Positions 25,354 to 34,628 are shown, counted from the first letter of the stretch. The stretch: DNA of 64,000 nt from UBA7803 sp040219935 (GCA_040219935.1 JAVJUA010000063.1:310001-374000), one strand, 5' to 3'. Translations and numbers: made by a program. The notes: generated from the letters alone by a model not told the origin.

Positions 25354-26211
25354 GTGCAGCATCCCCACTATCCCGACATCGATCCGATCATCTTCTCGCT
25401 CGGACCGCTGGCGCTGCGCTGGTACGGGCTCGCCTACCTGGCCGCGTTCGTGCTGTGCTGGTGGCTCGGCGCCCGGCGCGCCGACCGGCCCGGCAGCGGC
25501 TGGGATCGGCAGGCCGTGGGTGACATGGTGTTCTACGGCGCCGTGGGCGCCGTGCTCGGCGGCCGCCTCGGTTACACCCTGTTCTACGCCTTCGAGCAGG
25601 TCGCCCGCGACCCGCTGTTCCTGCTGCGCATCTGGGAGGGTGGCATGTCGTTCCATGGCGGCCTGATCGGCTGCCTGGTGGGGCTCGCGTGGTTCGGCCG
25701 CAGCACCGGACGCAGCTTCTTCCAGGTGGCCGACTTCGCCGCGCCCCTGGTGCCGCTCGGCCTCGGCCTCGGGCGGCTGGGCAACTTCGCCAACACCGAG
25801 CTGCCGGGACGGCCGACCGATTCGGTGTTCGGCCTCGTCTACCCGTGCTCGGCGGACGCGATTCAGGCCATCAACCCGATCTGCACCGGCGCCTTCGAAA
25901 CCTTCGCACGGCACCCGTCGCCGCTCTACCAGGCGTTTGCCGAGGGGCTGGTGCTGTTCCTGGTGGTGTGGCTCTACTCGGCCCGGCCTCGGGCCGTGGG
26001 CGCGGTGTCGGGCATGTTCCTGACGGCCTACGGGGTGCTGCGGTTCTGCACCGAGCTGTTTCGCACGCCGGACGCCCATCTCGGCTTCGTGGCCCTCGAC
26101 TGGCTCACCATGGGCCAGCTGCTGTCGCTCCCCATGGTGATCGTTGGTATCCTGCTGCTCGCGCGTGCCCGCCGGGCCGCCGCCCCCGGCACCGGATCCA
26201 CGACCTCCTGA
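25354..26211 (+). CDS. lgt: Prolipoprotein diacylglyceryl transferase
   Basis: Transfers diacylglycerol from phosphatidylglycerol to the lipobox cysteine of prolipoproteins in the inner membrane. The 285-residue protein has several membrane segments (for example LRWYGLAYLAAFVLCWWLG). The catalytic region GGRLGYTLFYAF is followed by SFHGGLIGCLVGL and the Lgt signature GRLGNFANTELPGRPTD, containing the essential Arg and Asn. It starts with GTG at 25354 preceded by GGAGGG. The order lgt-thyA-folA is conserved in pseudomonads. Confidence 0.97.
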   Translation: MQHPHYPDIDPIIFSLGPLALRWYGLAYLAAFVLCWWLGARRADRPGSGWDRQAVGDMVFYGAVGAVLGGRLGYTLFYAFEQVARDPLFLLRIWEGGMSFHGGLIGCLVGLAWFGRSTGRSFFQVADFAAPLVPLGLGLGRLGNFANTELPGRPTDSVFGLVYPCSADAIQAINPICTGAFETFARHPSPLYQAFAEGLVLFLVVWLYSARPRAVGAVSGMFLTAYGVLRFCTELFRTPDAHLGFVALDWLTMGQLLSLPMVIVGILLLARARRAAAPGTGSTTS

Positions 26212-26227
26212 GCAGGCAGCCAGACCA

Positions 26228-27022
26228 GTGAAAGCCTATCTCGACCTGATGCGCCACGTGCGCGAGCACGGCGTCTACAAGAGCGATCGCACCGGCACCG
26301 GCACCTACAGCGTGTTCGGCTACCAGATGCGGTTCGACCTGGCCGACGGCTTCCCGCTGGTGACCACCAAGAAGATGTTCCTCAAGGGCATCGTTCACGA
26401 GCTGCTGTGGTTCCTGGCCGGCAGCACCAACGTGCGTTATCTGCAGGACCACGACGTGCACATCTGGGACGAGTGGGCGGACGAGCATGGCGAGCTCGGG
26501 CCCGTGTATGGCTCTCAGTGGCGTTCCTGGCCGGCACCGGACGGCTCCACCATCGACCAGATCAGCCGGGTGGTGGACGACATCCGCCGCACCCCCGACT
26601 CGCGGCGCCTGATCGTCAGCGCCTGGAACGTGGCCGAGGTGGACCGCATGGCGCTGCCGCCGTGCCACACCCTGTTCCAGTTCTACGTGGCCGAAGGCCG
26701 CCTGTCCTGCCAGCTCTACCAGCGCAGCGCCGACGTGTTCCTGGGGGTGCCGTTCAACATCGCCTCGTACGCCCTGCTTACGCAGATGATGGCACAGGTC
26801 TGCGACCTCGAGCCGGGCGACTTCGTGCACACGTTCGGCGACGCTCACCTGTATGCCAACCATCTCGAGCAGGCGGACCGCCAGCTCGCTCGCGAGCCGC
26901 TGCCGCTGCCGCGCATGGTGCTCAATCCCGAGGTGCGCGACATCTTCGGCTTCCGCTACGAGGACTTCTCCCTGCTGGGCTACCGCAGCCACGCCGGCAT
27001 CAAAGCCCCGATCGCGGTGTAG
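26228..27022 (+). CDS. thyA: Thymidylate synthase
   Basis: Methylates dUMP to dTMP using 5,10-methylene-THF, producing dihydrofolate. With the GTG start at 26228 the protein is 264 residues, the exact length of the Escherichia enzyme. The catalytic Cys is in ALPPCHTLFQFYV at about residue 146. DGFPLVTTKKMFLKGI and the C-terminal GYRSHAGIKAPIAV are conserved. It lies 16 bases after lgt and 4 bases before folA, whose product recycles the dihydrofolate. Confidence 0.97.
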   Translation: MKAYLDLMRHVREHGVYKSDRTGTGTYSVFGYQMRFDLADGFPLVTTKKMFLKGIVHELLWFLAGSTNVRYLQDHDVHIWDEWADEHGELGPVYGSQWRSWPAPDGSTIDQISRVVDDIRRTPDSRRLIVSAWNVAEVDRMALPPCHTLFQFYVAEGRLSCQLYQRSADVFLGVPFNIASYALLTQMMAQVCDLEPGDFVHTFGDAHLYANHLEQADRQLAREPLPLPRMVLNPEVRDIFGFRYEDFSLLGYRSHAGIKAPIAV

Positions 27023-27026
27023 GCGA

Positions 27027-27530
27027 ATGCGCGTCGCCCTGATCTGGGCCATGACCCGAAACGGCGTGATCGGCCGCGACAACGATCTGCCCTGGCACCT
27101 GCCGGACGACATGAAGCACTTCATGCGCACCACCCGCGGTCATCCCGTGATCATGGGGCGGCGCACGTTCGAGTCGATGGACGGCCCGCTGCCACGGCGC
27201 ACCAACATCGTCGTGACGTCCCGGCACGACTACGCCCCGGCCGGGGTGACGGTGGCCGCCGACCTCGACGCCGCGCTCGCGGTCGCGCGCCGGCAGTGTG
27301 CGGCCGATGGCGTGGAGGAGGCCTTCATCATCGGCGGCGCTGGACTGTACCGGCCCGGCCTGCAGGTGGCCGACCGCCTCTACGTGACCCGCATCGACGC
27401 CGAGCTCGAAGGCGATACCCACTTTCCCGAGGTCGACTGGTCGCGGTGGCGCCGCCTGCGCGGTGATCATCACGCCGCCGACGCGGCGCACGCCTACGCC
27501 TTCGATATCGAGGTGTACGAGCGGGCGTAG
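27027..27530 (+). CDS. folA: Dihydrofolate reductase
   Basis: Reduces dihydrofolate to tetrahydrofolate with NADPH. The 167-residue protein has the active-site segment ALIWAMTRNGVIGRDNDLPWHLPDD region, with the catalytic Asp in DDMKHF. NADPH-binding GHPVIMGRRTFESM and FIIGGAGLYRPGL are also present. The start is 4 bases after thyA, so the two are translated together. The last 37 bases overlap, tail to tail, the opposite-strand gene that follows. Confidence 0.97.
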   Translation: MRVALIWAMTRNGVIGRDNDLPWHLPDDMKHFMRTTRGHPVIMGRRTFESMDGPLPRRTNIVVTSRHDYAPAGVTVAADLDAALAVARRQCAADGVEEAFIIGGAGLYRPGLQVADRLYVTRIDAELEGDTHFPEVDWSRWRRLRGDHHAADAAHAYAFDIEVYERA

Positions 27531-27949
27531 TCCACCCAGCGGCCGTCACAAGGCAGCGAACGCCACGAGGCTGAAGGCAGCGGCGGGTCCTGCGGCACCG
27601 GCACCACCGCCAGGATGGCCGGCTGCCTTAGATCCACCCACAGCAGCCAGCGGCTGAACACGCTGGCGCTGCGCAGCTGGTGCACCTGGGCGCCGGCGCG
27701 GCCGACGTCGCAGCTTCCGCGGCCGAGGTCGTGCACGGTGCGGTCGGCCATCCCGGGGTCGACGCCGGCGACGCGCATGACCCGGGTGCCGCCCTGCCAG
27801 TCGAGCATCTCCAGCAGGTAGGTTCGTTGGCAGGTGCGGCAGCGCACCAGCGCGTCGGTGATGCCGAGATGCTCGTCCAGCACCAGCTCGACGCGCCAGG
27901 GCCACGTGCCGGTCTCGACGTGGGGGCACAGGTCGGCAGGTATGGTCAA
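27494..27949 (-). CDS. Hypothetical protein with a possible zinc ribbon
   Basis: I do not recognise this 151-residue protein. Its N-terminal half contains a CPH pair and a CRTC pair about 30 residues apart, spaced like a small zinc ribbon. A WQGGTRVMRVAGVDPG segment follows, and the C-terminus has no clear feature. The only sensible start is TTG at 27949, which makes the protein begin LTIPADLCPHVETG. Its 3' end overlaps folA by 37 bases in antisense. It is divergent from the S9 peptidase gene across a 70-base gap. Codon composition matches the neighbours, so I think it is real, but the evidence is moderate. Confidence 0.6.
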   Translation of the reverse strand: MTIPADLCPHVETGTWPWRVELVLDEHLGITDALVRCRTCQRTYLLEMLDWQGGTRVMRVAGVDPGMADRTVHDLGRGSCDVGRAGAQVHQLRSASVFSRWLLWVDLRQPAILAVVPVPQDPPLPSASWRSLPCDGRWVDYARSYTSISKA

Positions 27950-28019
27950 GGCAGCAGCACCCTTGCATGTGCGGGTATGGCCTTCTAGGTTAGCCCCTCG
28001 GACCATCGAGGACCAAGGC

Positions 28020-30017
28020 ATGACCCATGGACGCGCCCCGGCCAGGCTGTTCTGGGCGGGCAGCATCGTGCTGTTGCTGGCCGCCTGCGTGGCGCCGACC
28101 GGAGCGCCGGGTCCTGCCACGACCGAACCGGATTCGGACGTGCGCCGCATAGGCAGCCTGGAAGTGCACGGCGTGCCCGACATCCCCGCGGCCTTGTTCG
28201 CCCGGCAGAGTCAGTACCGCAGCGTGCGTGCCGCCCGGTTCCAGGGCTGGCTTGGAGACGGCGTGCTGATCACCACCCGGTTCGGCGATACCCAGCAGCT
28301 GCACCGGGTCGACCACCCGGGCGCGGCGCGCCGGCAGATGACCTTCTTCGACGAGCCGGTAGCGGAGGCGCGGGTGCCGACGCTGGCCGCCCCCGGAGGC
28401 TTCGTCTACGCCCGCGACAGCGGCGGATCCGAGTTCTTCCAGCTCTACTGGTTCGACCTGGCGGACGCCAGCTCGCGCCTGCTCACCGACGGCCGCTCGC
28501 GCTACACCGAGGTGGTGTGGTCCAACGCGGGCGACCGCTTCGCCTACACCACCACCGAGCGCAACGGCCGCGACTGGGACATCCACGTGCAGAGCCGGGA
28601 CGGCGACGTGCAGGTGGCGCTGGAGGCGGACGGCGCAGCCTGGATCGTGCAGGACTTCGCGCCCGACGACGATCGGCTGCTGCTGATGCGCTATGCGTCC
28701 ATCAACGAGTCGTATCTCTATGAACTCGATCTGCGCACCGGCACGCTGAGCCCCCTGCTGCAGCGCGACGTCACCGTGGCGGTGCGCCAGGCTCAGTACG
28801 GGCCTGGCGGCCGCCGGGTCTACTTCAGCGCCGACCTCGGCGCCGAGTTCCTGCGCCTGCACGAGCTCGATCTGGACAGCGGCCGGGTGCAGGTGCTGAC
28901 CGCCGGCATCGCCTGGGACGTGGAGGCATTCGCGGTGTCACCGTCCGGCGAGCATCTGGCGTTCACCGTCAACGAGGGCGGCTTTTCGCGGCTGTACGTC
29001 TGGCGTCTGCCGGAGCAGACGCCCCTGGCGCTGCCGTCCATGCGCCGCGGCGTCATCAGCGAGCTGACCTTCCACCCCGAAGGCGATCGCATTGGCTTCT
29101 CGCTCAGCCTGCCCACGGCGCCCACGGACGTTTACAGCGTCGACCTGAAGCGGCGCAGCGTCAGCCGCTGGACCGAGAGCGAGGTGGGCGGCCTCGACAG
29201 CGACGGCTTTGCCTATCCCGAGCTGATCGACTACCCGACCTTCGATGAGGTCGGCGGCGAGCGGCGGCGCATTCCCGCCTTCGTCTACCGGCCCGCGGGC
29301 GAGGGTCCGCACCCGGTGTACATCTCCATTCACGGCGGCCCGGAGGCTCAGTACCGGCCCTACTTTTCCGCGGCGCTGCAGTACTACGTGGGCGAGCTGG
29401 GTATGGCCGTGATCGCACCCAACGTCCGCGGCTCGGCCGGCTACGGCAAGAGCTACCTGCAGCTCGACGACGGCCGCCGCCGGGAAGACTCGGTGCGCGA
29501 CATCGGTGCGCTGCTGGACTGGGTCGAGACGCAGCCCGACCTCGACCCCGGCCGCGTGGTGGTGAGCGGCGGTTCCTATGGCGGCTACATGGTGCTGGCG
29601 TCGCTGGTGCACTATTCCGATCGACTCGCCGCCGGCGTCGAGCGGGTGGGCATCAGCAACTTCGTCAGCTTCCTCACCAACACCGAGGAGTACCGTCGCG
29701 ACCTGCGCCGCGCCGAATACGGCGACGAGCGCGATCCGGAGATGCGCGCCTTTCTCGAAGACATCTCGCCGCTGAACCAGGTGGGCCGCATCGACCGGCC
29801 GCTGCTGATCTTCCAGGGGGCCAATGATCCACGGGTGCCCGTGGGCGAGAGCGAGCAGATCCATCGTGCGCTGCGCGAGCGCGGCGTGCCGGTCTGGTAC
29901 GTGCTGGCCCTGGACGAAGGCCACGGCTTCCGCAAGAAGGCCAACAGCGACTATGCGGCGGCGGCCACCGCGCTCTTCCTGCAGCGGTTCGCGCTTGGTG
30001 ACTCTCGCCATGAATAG
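28020..30017 (+). CDS. S9 family prolyl oligopeptidase-like lipoprotein
   Basis: A 665-residue serine peptidase. The N-terminus has a lipoprotein signal ending LLLAACVAP (lipobox LAAC), so it is probably membrane-anchored in the periplasm. A WD40-like beta-propeller follows (repeats such as SNAGDRFAYTTTERNGRDWD and YGPGGRRVYFSADLG). The C-terminal alpha/beta hydrolase domain holds the nucleophile motif GGSYGGYM, Asp in GANDPRVPVGESEQ and His in LDEGHGFRKK. It likely cleaves short peptides. The stop overlaps the next gene by 8 bases. The ATG at 28020 is chosen because it begins the signal peptide. Confidence 0.92.
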   Translation: MTHGRAPARLFWAGSIVLLLAACVAPTGAPGPATTEPDSDVRRIGSLEVHGVPDIPAALFARQSQYRSVRAARFQGWLGDGVLITTRFGDTQQLHRVDHPGAARRQMTFFDEPVAEARVPTLAAPGGFVYARDSGGSEFFQLYWFDLADASSRLLTDGRSRYTEVVWSNAGDRFAYTTTERNGRDWDIHVQSRDGDVQVALEADGAAWIVQDFAPDDDRLLLMRYASINESYLYELDLRTGTLSPLLQRDVTVAVRQAQYGPGGRRVYFSADLGAEFLRLHELDLDSGRVQVLTAGIAWDVEAFAVSPSGEHLAFTVNEGGFSRLYVWRLPEQTPLALPSMRRGVISELTFHPEGDRIGFSLSLPTAPTDVYSVDLKRRSVSRWTESEVGGLDSDGFAYPELIDYPTFDEVGGERRRIPAFVYRPAGEGPHPVYISIHGGPEAQYRPYFSAALQYYVGELGMAVIAPNVRGSAGYGKSYLQLDDGRRREDSVRDIGALLDWVETQPDLDPGRVVVSGGSYGGYMVLASLVHYSDRLAAGVERVGISNFVSFLTNTEEYRRDLRRAEYGDERDPEMRAFLEDISPLNQVGRIDRPLLIFQGANDPRVPVGESEQIHRALRERGVPVWYVLALDEGHGFRKKANSDYAAAATALFLQRFALGDSRHE

Positions 30018-31062
30018 GACGGCGCCCGCGGCGCGGGTCGGCATCTGCGTGAATCCCATGTCGGGCCGTGACGTGCGCCGGCTGGCGGCGCGGGCCACCA
30101 ACATGACCCACGAGGCGAAGCGTGACATCGTCGCTCGGGTGGCGGCGGGGGCGGACGGCTGCGGCGTCACCGACCTCTATGTGAGCCGCGAGCCCTACCG
30201 GATCGCGGCGGCCGCGGTGGAGCACATGGCGCTCGATGCCCGGGTGCACGTGCTGACCCCGCCGCTGCGCAACAGCGCCGAAGACACCGAAGCCGCCGTG
30301 CGCGCGTTTGTCGAGGCCGGCTGCGACACCATCGTCTCCCTCGGCGGCGACGGCACCAACCGGGCGCTGGTGCGCGCCCTGGGCAGCGCCGCTGCTCGGG
30401 TACGGCTGATTCCCCTGTCCACCGGCACCAACAACGTCTTCCCGGTGCTGATCGAGCCCACCATCGCCGGCATGGTGGCTGCCCTGTGCGCCCGCGGCCT
30501 GCTGCCGCCGCCGGGAGCGGCGTCGGAGCTGATGCGCCGGGCCAAGGTCATTCACGTGCGCGGCACCGGCCGCTACGGCCTCGAGGTAGCCGACCTCGGG
30601 CTGATCGACGCCGTGCTGCTGCATCGCGACCACGTCGGCAACCTGCTGCCGTTCGATCCCGACCGCATCGATCGCATCCTGCTGACGCGCGCCGAGCCGG
30701 ATGCCGTCGGCATGTCGCCCATCGGCGGGCTGCTGCAGCCGGTGGCTGCCGCCGACGATGGCGGGCTGCTGGTGCGGATGGGCGCCGGCGTGCGCTTCCG
30801 GGCGCCGCTGTCGCCCGGCTGGCTGCGCGAGGTGAGCGTGGCCGGCGTCGCGCCGGTGGCGCTGGAGGAACCGGTGACGTTTGCCGGCGAAGGGGTGCTG
30901 GCGCTGGACGGCGATCGGGATCACAAGATACCGGCGGGCGCCGAGCTGTCGCTCACCATTCGACGCGACGGTCCGTGGGTGGTGGACGTGCCGGCCGCCA
31001 TGCGCTGGGCGGTGGCGCACGGTATCATGGCGCCTTCTCTGCAGCCGAATGTCAGCCCATGA
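30010..31062 (+). CDS. ATP-NAD kinase-like protein (AcoX family)
   Basis: A 350-residue protein with the NAD-kinase/diacylglycerol-kinase fold. Key motifs are CVNPMSGRDVRRLAARA at the N-terminus, the nucleotide-binding SLGGDGTNRALVRAL near residue 115, and LSTGTNNVFP. The arrangement is that of AcoX-type proteins, which were named from acetoin operons but have no settled activity. No acetoin genes are present here. It overlaps the peptidase stop by 8 bases and fabV by 4, so all three are translationally coupled. It might phosphorylate NAD or a related nucleotide; that is inference from fold only. Confidence 0.82.
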   Translation: MNRTAPAARVGICVNPMSGRDVRRLAARATNMTHEAKRDIVARVAAGADGCGVTDLYVSREPYRIAAAAVEHMALDARVHVLTPPLRNSAEDTEAAVRAFVEAGCDTIVSLGGDGTNRALVRALGSAAARVRLIPLSTGTNNVFPVLIEPTIAGMVAALCARGLLPPPGAASELMRRAKVIHVRGTGRYGLEVADLGLIDAVLLHRDHVGNLLPFDPDRIDRILLTRAEPDAVGMSPIGGLLQPVAAADDGGLLVRMGAGVRFRAPLSPGWLREVSVAGVAPVALEEPVTFAGEGVLALDGDRDHKIPAGAELSLTIRRDGPWVVDVPAAMRWAVAHGIMAPSLQPNVSP

Positions 31063-32243
31063 TCGTCAAACCCCGAATCCGCGGATTCATCTGCACCACC
31101 GCGCATCCCGACGGCTGCGCCGCCCACGTGCGCGAGCAGATCGACTACGTGCGCGGCCAGGGCCCGGTGCAGGCCAACGCGCCGCGGGTGCTGGTGATCG
31201 GCGCGTCCGGTGGCTACGGGCTGGCGTCACGCATCGTCGCCGCCTTCGGCGGCGGGGCATCGACGCTGGGGGTGTCGTTCGAGAAGCCGCCCAGCGCGGA
31301 CAAGACCGCCACCGCCGGCTGGTACAACAACATCGCCTTGGAAGCGGCAGCCGAGGCCGAGGGCCTGTACGCCAGGACCCTGGACGGCGATGCGTTCTCC
31401 GACGAGATGAAGGCGCGCGTGATCGAGGCCATTCGCGCCGACCTGGGACAGATCGACCTCTTGATCTACAGCCTGGCTTCGCCGGTGCGGCAGCACCCGC
31501 GCACCGGGGAGCTGTTCCGCTCCACCATCAAGCCGCTGGGCGAGCCGGTGCACATCAAGACCCTGAACGTCGACAAGGGCGTCGTCCACGAGGTGGATCT
31601 GGAACCGGCCTCGGACGAGGAGACCCGTTCCACGGTGGCGGTCATGGGCGGCGAAGACTGGGAATTCTGGATCGACGCCCTCGGCGAAGCCGGCGTGCTG
31701 GCAGACGGCTTCCGCACCCTGGCCTTCACCTACATCGGCAGCGAGCTCACCTGGCCCATCTACTGGAAGGGCACCCTGGGCAAGGCCAAGGAAGACCTCG
31801 ACCGCGCCGCCAGCGCGCTGCGCGAGCGCCTGGGCAGCGTCGGCGGTGACGCCCGGGTGGCGACGCTTAAGGCCATCGTCAGCCAGGCCAGCGCCGCCAT
31901 CCCCGTGGTGCCGCTTTATGCGTCGCTGCTGTTCCGGGTGATGAAGGACCGGGGCGTGCACGAGAACACCATCGAGCACATCTACCGACTATTCGCCACC
32001 GAGCTCGGGGCCGAGTCGCCCAAGCTCGACGACGAAGGGCGCATCCGTCTCGACGACGTCGAGCTCTCGGAAGCCATTCAGGGCGAGGTGAAGCGGCGCT
32101 GGCCGCTGGTGACCACCGAGAACCTGGACGAGCTGGCCGACCTGCCCGGGTTCCGCCGCGACTTCCTCAAGATCTTCGGGTTCGGCATCGACGGCGTCGA
32201 CTACGAGGCCGATCAGGATCCCACCCTGGGACGCCCCCTCTGA
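31059..32243 (+). CDS. fabV: Trans-2-enoyl-ACP/CoA reductase FabV
   Basis: NADH-dependent enoyl-ACP reductase completing each round of fatty acid elongation; naturally tolerant of triclosan. The 394-residue protein has RGFICTTAHPDGC at the N-terminus and the NAD-binding VLVIGASGGYGLASRI. The active-site region is FTYIGSELTWPIYWKGTLG followed by KAKEDL, with the Tyr-X8-Lys spacing of the family. LPGFRRDFLKIFGFGIDGVDY near the end is also typical. The ATG overlaps the previous stop by 4 bases. Confidence 0.97.
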   Translation: MIVKPRIRGFICTTAHPDGCAAHVREQIDYVRGQGPVQANAPRVLVIGASGGYGLASRIVAAFGGGASTLGVSFEKPPSADKTATAGWYNNIALEAAAEAEGLYARTLDGDAFSDEMKARVIEAIRADLGQIDLLIYSLASPVRQHPRTGELFRSTIKPLGEPVHIKTLNVDKGVVHEVDLEPASDEETRSTVAVMGGEDWEFWIDALGEAGVLADGFRTLAFTYIGSELTWPIYWKGTLGKAKEDLDRAASALRERLGSVGGDARVATLKAIVSQASAAIPVVPLYASLLFRVMKDRGVHENTIEHIYRLFATELGAESPKLDDEGRIRLDDVELSEAIQGEVKRRWPLVTTENLDELADLPGFRRDFLKIFGFGIDGVDYEADQDPTLGRPL

Positions 32244-32320
32244 CCCGAACCGGCTGAAGCGCACAGCCACCGCCGATTCCGCCGCTGCCGGCGCCCGCGC
32301 GCGCGGGGCAGGCTGGGACC

Positions 32321-33634
32321 ATGAGGATTCGCGGTCTGCAGGCCCGGGCTCGACCCTTCCGCTACGCCGGCTTCTGGCTCACCGCCGGTGTCTGCCTGCT
32401 GCTCACCGTGGACGGGACCGGCCACTGGCGGACGGCGGCCGCCGGGGTCTTCTGCGTGCTCTGGCCGCTGTTGGCCGATCGGGCCTTGCGCCGGCTGGCG
32501 CCCGGCGGCGGTCGCGGCGAGTGGCTGTGCTACGTGGGGGAGTGCAGCCTGACGGCGCTGGTGCTGACCTGGGCCGCGCTGCCGGCACTGCCGGCGTTGA
32601 ACAGCGTGCTATGGCTGATCGGCGGTGCGGCGGCGCTGGCGGGGTGGCCGCTGGCGGTGGCCAGCGCCATCAGCGCCGCCCTCGGTGTCGCCCTGGCGGC
32701 AGGCCGCGAGCCCATCACCGCGCCCAGCAGCATCACGGCCGCCGATGTGGCGGCTCTGCTCATGCTGGCCGGGTTCGTGCTCGCCCTGGCGCTGCAGAGC
32801 TTTCGCCAGGCCCAGCGTCTGGATGCCCAGCGGCTGGCGCTGGCTGAGCGCTCGGCCGAGCTCGAGCGGGTCAACCAGCGGCTGCAGCGTTACCTGCCGA
32901 CCAGCCTGCGCGATCGGGTGCGCCGGGCCCCGGAGGAACCCTGGCGTTGGGAGCGGCGCTGGCTGACCGTGGTGTTCATCGATCTTGCCGGCTTCACCCG
33001 CCTGGCGGAGCGTCTCGATGCGGAAAGCCTGGCGGCGCTGGTGGACGACTACATCGGTGCCCTGGTGCCGGCCGTGGAGGCGCGCGGCGGCGAGGTCTCG
33101 AAGCTGCTCGGCGACGGCGTGCTCGCCGTGTTCGGCTGTGCCGAGCGCCGCCCGGACGAGGGCGCGGGGCCGCGTCGCGAGCGCGCCGTTCGGGCGCTGA
33201 CCCTGTGCCGCGAGGTTCCCGGCCTGTTGGACGCGGTGGCGGCGCGCTGGCGCGACCGTGGCGAGCAGGTCGAGCTGGCCATGCGGGCCGGGGTGGCCAG
33301 CGGCCTGTGCACGCTCGGAGACCGGGGCGGCGAGGACCGCCTGGACTTCACCCTGATCGGCACGCCGGTGAATCTGGCGAGCCGGCTGCAGGCCCGGGCG
33401 GCGCTGAACGGCCTGCTGCTGGACGAGGCGACCGGCCTGCTCTGCGCCGGCGGCCACGCGGTGGGCCCGCGACGGCTGCTCGACATCGACGGCATCGGCC
33501 GCGTCGCCACCTACGCTCCCGCCCTGACGGTGGCGGTTGACCGGCCCCACCCGTCTGCTATGGTGCCCGCGCCCTCTCCGCCACTGGATGCCGCCGCTGA
33601 TGGACAAGGTGTTTCTGCAGGCCTGCCGGGGTGA
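32321..33634 (+). CDS. Membrane-bound class III adenylate/guanylate cyclase
   Basis: Predicted to make cAMP or cGMP. Residues about 1-165 contain five or so membrane segments (GFWLTAGVCLLLTV, AAAGVFCVLWPLL and others), then a short linker helix. The class III catalytic domain starts near residue 205 with LTVVFIDLAGFTRLAERL, whose Asp is the first metal ligand, and LLGDGVLAVFG supplies the second. DFTLIGTPVNLASRLQ matches the adenine/transition-state region. The last 35 bases overlap the start of hemE in another frame. The terminal 30 or so residues are non-conserved, so the true functional C-terminus may be earlier. Confidence 0.9.
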   Translation: MRIRGLQARARPFRYAGFWLTAGVCLLLTVDGTGHWRTAAAGVFCVLWPLLADRALRRLAPGGGRGEWLCYVGECSLTALVLTWAALPALPALNSVLWLIGGAAALAGWPLAVASAISAALGVALAAGREPITAPSSITAADVAALLMLAGFVLALALQSFRQAQRLDAQRLALAERSAELERVNQRLQRYLPTSLRDRVRRAPEEPWRWERRWLTVVFIDLAGFTRLAERLDAESLAALVDDYIGALVPAVEARGGEVSKLLGDGVLAVFGCAERRPDEGAGPRRERAVRALTLCREVPGLLDAVAARWRDRGEQVELAMRAGVASGLCTLGDRGGEDRLDFTLIGTPVNLASRLQARAALNGLLLDEATGLLCAGGHAVGPRRLLDIDGIGRVATYAPALTVAVDRPHPSAMVPAPSPPLDAAADGQGVSAGLPG

Positions 33635-34628
33635 GCCCACGCCGTTCACGCCGATCTGGCTGAATCGCCAGGCCGGCCGGTACATGCCCGAGTATCATCG
33701 GGTCAAGGGCGACACGCCCAGCCTGGACTTCTTCAAGAATCCGGAGCTGGCCGCCCGGGCGACCCTGGATGCCCAGCGCATCCTCGGCGTCGACGCCGCC
33801 ATCATGTTCGCCGACCTGCTGCCCCTGCTCGAGCCCATGGGCCTGCGGCTCGATTACAAACCCGGCGTCGGGCCGGTGTTCGACAACCCGCTGCGCACGG
33901 CCGCCGACATCGACGCGCTGCGGGTGGTGCCGGCCCGGGAGGGCACGGCCTACATCGCCGACACGGTGCGCTTCATCCTCGACGATCTGCCGCCGTCGGT
34001 GGCCCTGATCGGCTTCGCCGGGGCACCGTTCACGCTGGCCTCGTATGCCATCGAAGGGCGCGGCTCGCGCAACTACGTGCACGTCAAAAAGCTCATGTAC
34101 GAGCACCCGACGCTGTGGGACGCGCTGATGGCCAAGCTGGTGGACCAGGTGGTCGAGTATCTGGGGCTGCAGATCGACAGCGGCGTCGAGGCGGTGCAGC
34201 TCTTCGACACCTGGGTCGGCTGCCTGTCGGTGGCCGACTTCCGGCGCTACGTGCTGCCCCATCTGCAACGGCTCATGGACGCGCTGCGCGGCCGGGTGCC
34301 CGTGATCTACTTCGGCACCGGCAATGGTCATCTGCTGGCCGACACCTGCCGTACCGGCCCCGACGTGCTGGCCCTCGACTGGCGCGTGCCGCTGGGCGAA
34401 ACCTGGTCGGCGCTCGGCGTCACCGCGGTGCAGGGAAATCTGGACCCGATCGTGCTGTGCGCCGATGCCGACACGGTCCGGCGCCAGGCGGGCGCCGTGC
34501 TGGCCGAGGCCGGCGGCCGGCCAGGCCACATCTTCAACCTCGGCCACGGCATCATTCCCGAGACCCCGGTGGACAACGTCCGGCTGCTCGTCGACTTCGT
34601 GCACGAGCAATCGGCCCGTGACGCCTGA
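33600..34628 (+). CDS. hemE: Uroporphyrinogen decarboxylase
   Basis: Decarboxylates uroporphyrinogen III to coproporphyrinogen III in heme synthesis. The 342-residue protein begins MDKVFLQACRGEPTPFTPIW and contains the signature PIWLNRQAGRYMPEY, with the substrate-binding Arg and the RAGRY-like loop. ALIGFAGAPFTLASYAIEG and VIYFGTGNGHLL are conserved. An ATG at 33588 is a possible alternative start. The gene begins inside the cyclase gene, which may lower or couple its translation, and overlaps the VanZ-like gene by 11 bases. Confidence 0.96.
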   Translation: MDKVFLQACRGEPTPFTPIWLNRQAGRYMPEYHRVKGDTPSLDFFKNPELAARATLDAQRILGVDAAIMFADLLPLLEPMGLRLDYKPGVGPVFDNPLRTAADIDALRVVPAREGTAYIADTVRFILDDLPPSVALIGFAGAPFTLASYAIEGRGSRNYVHVKKLMYEHPTLWDALMAKLVDQVVEYLGLQIDSGVEAVQLFDTWVGCLSVADFRRYVLPHLQRLMDALRGRVPVIYFGTGNGHLLADTCRTGPDVLALDWRVPLGETWSALGVTAVQGNLDPIVLCADADTVRRQAGAVLAEAGGRPGHIFNLGHGIIPETPVDNVRLLVDFVHEQSARDA

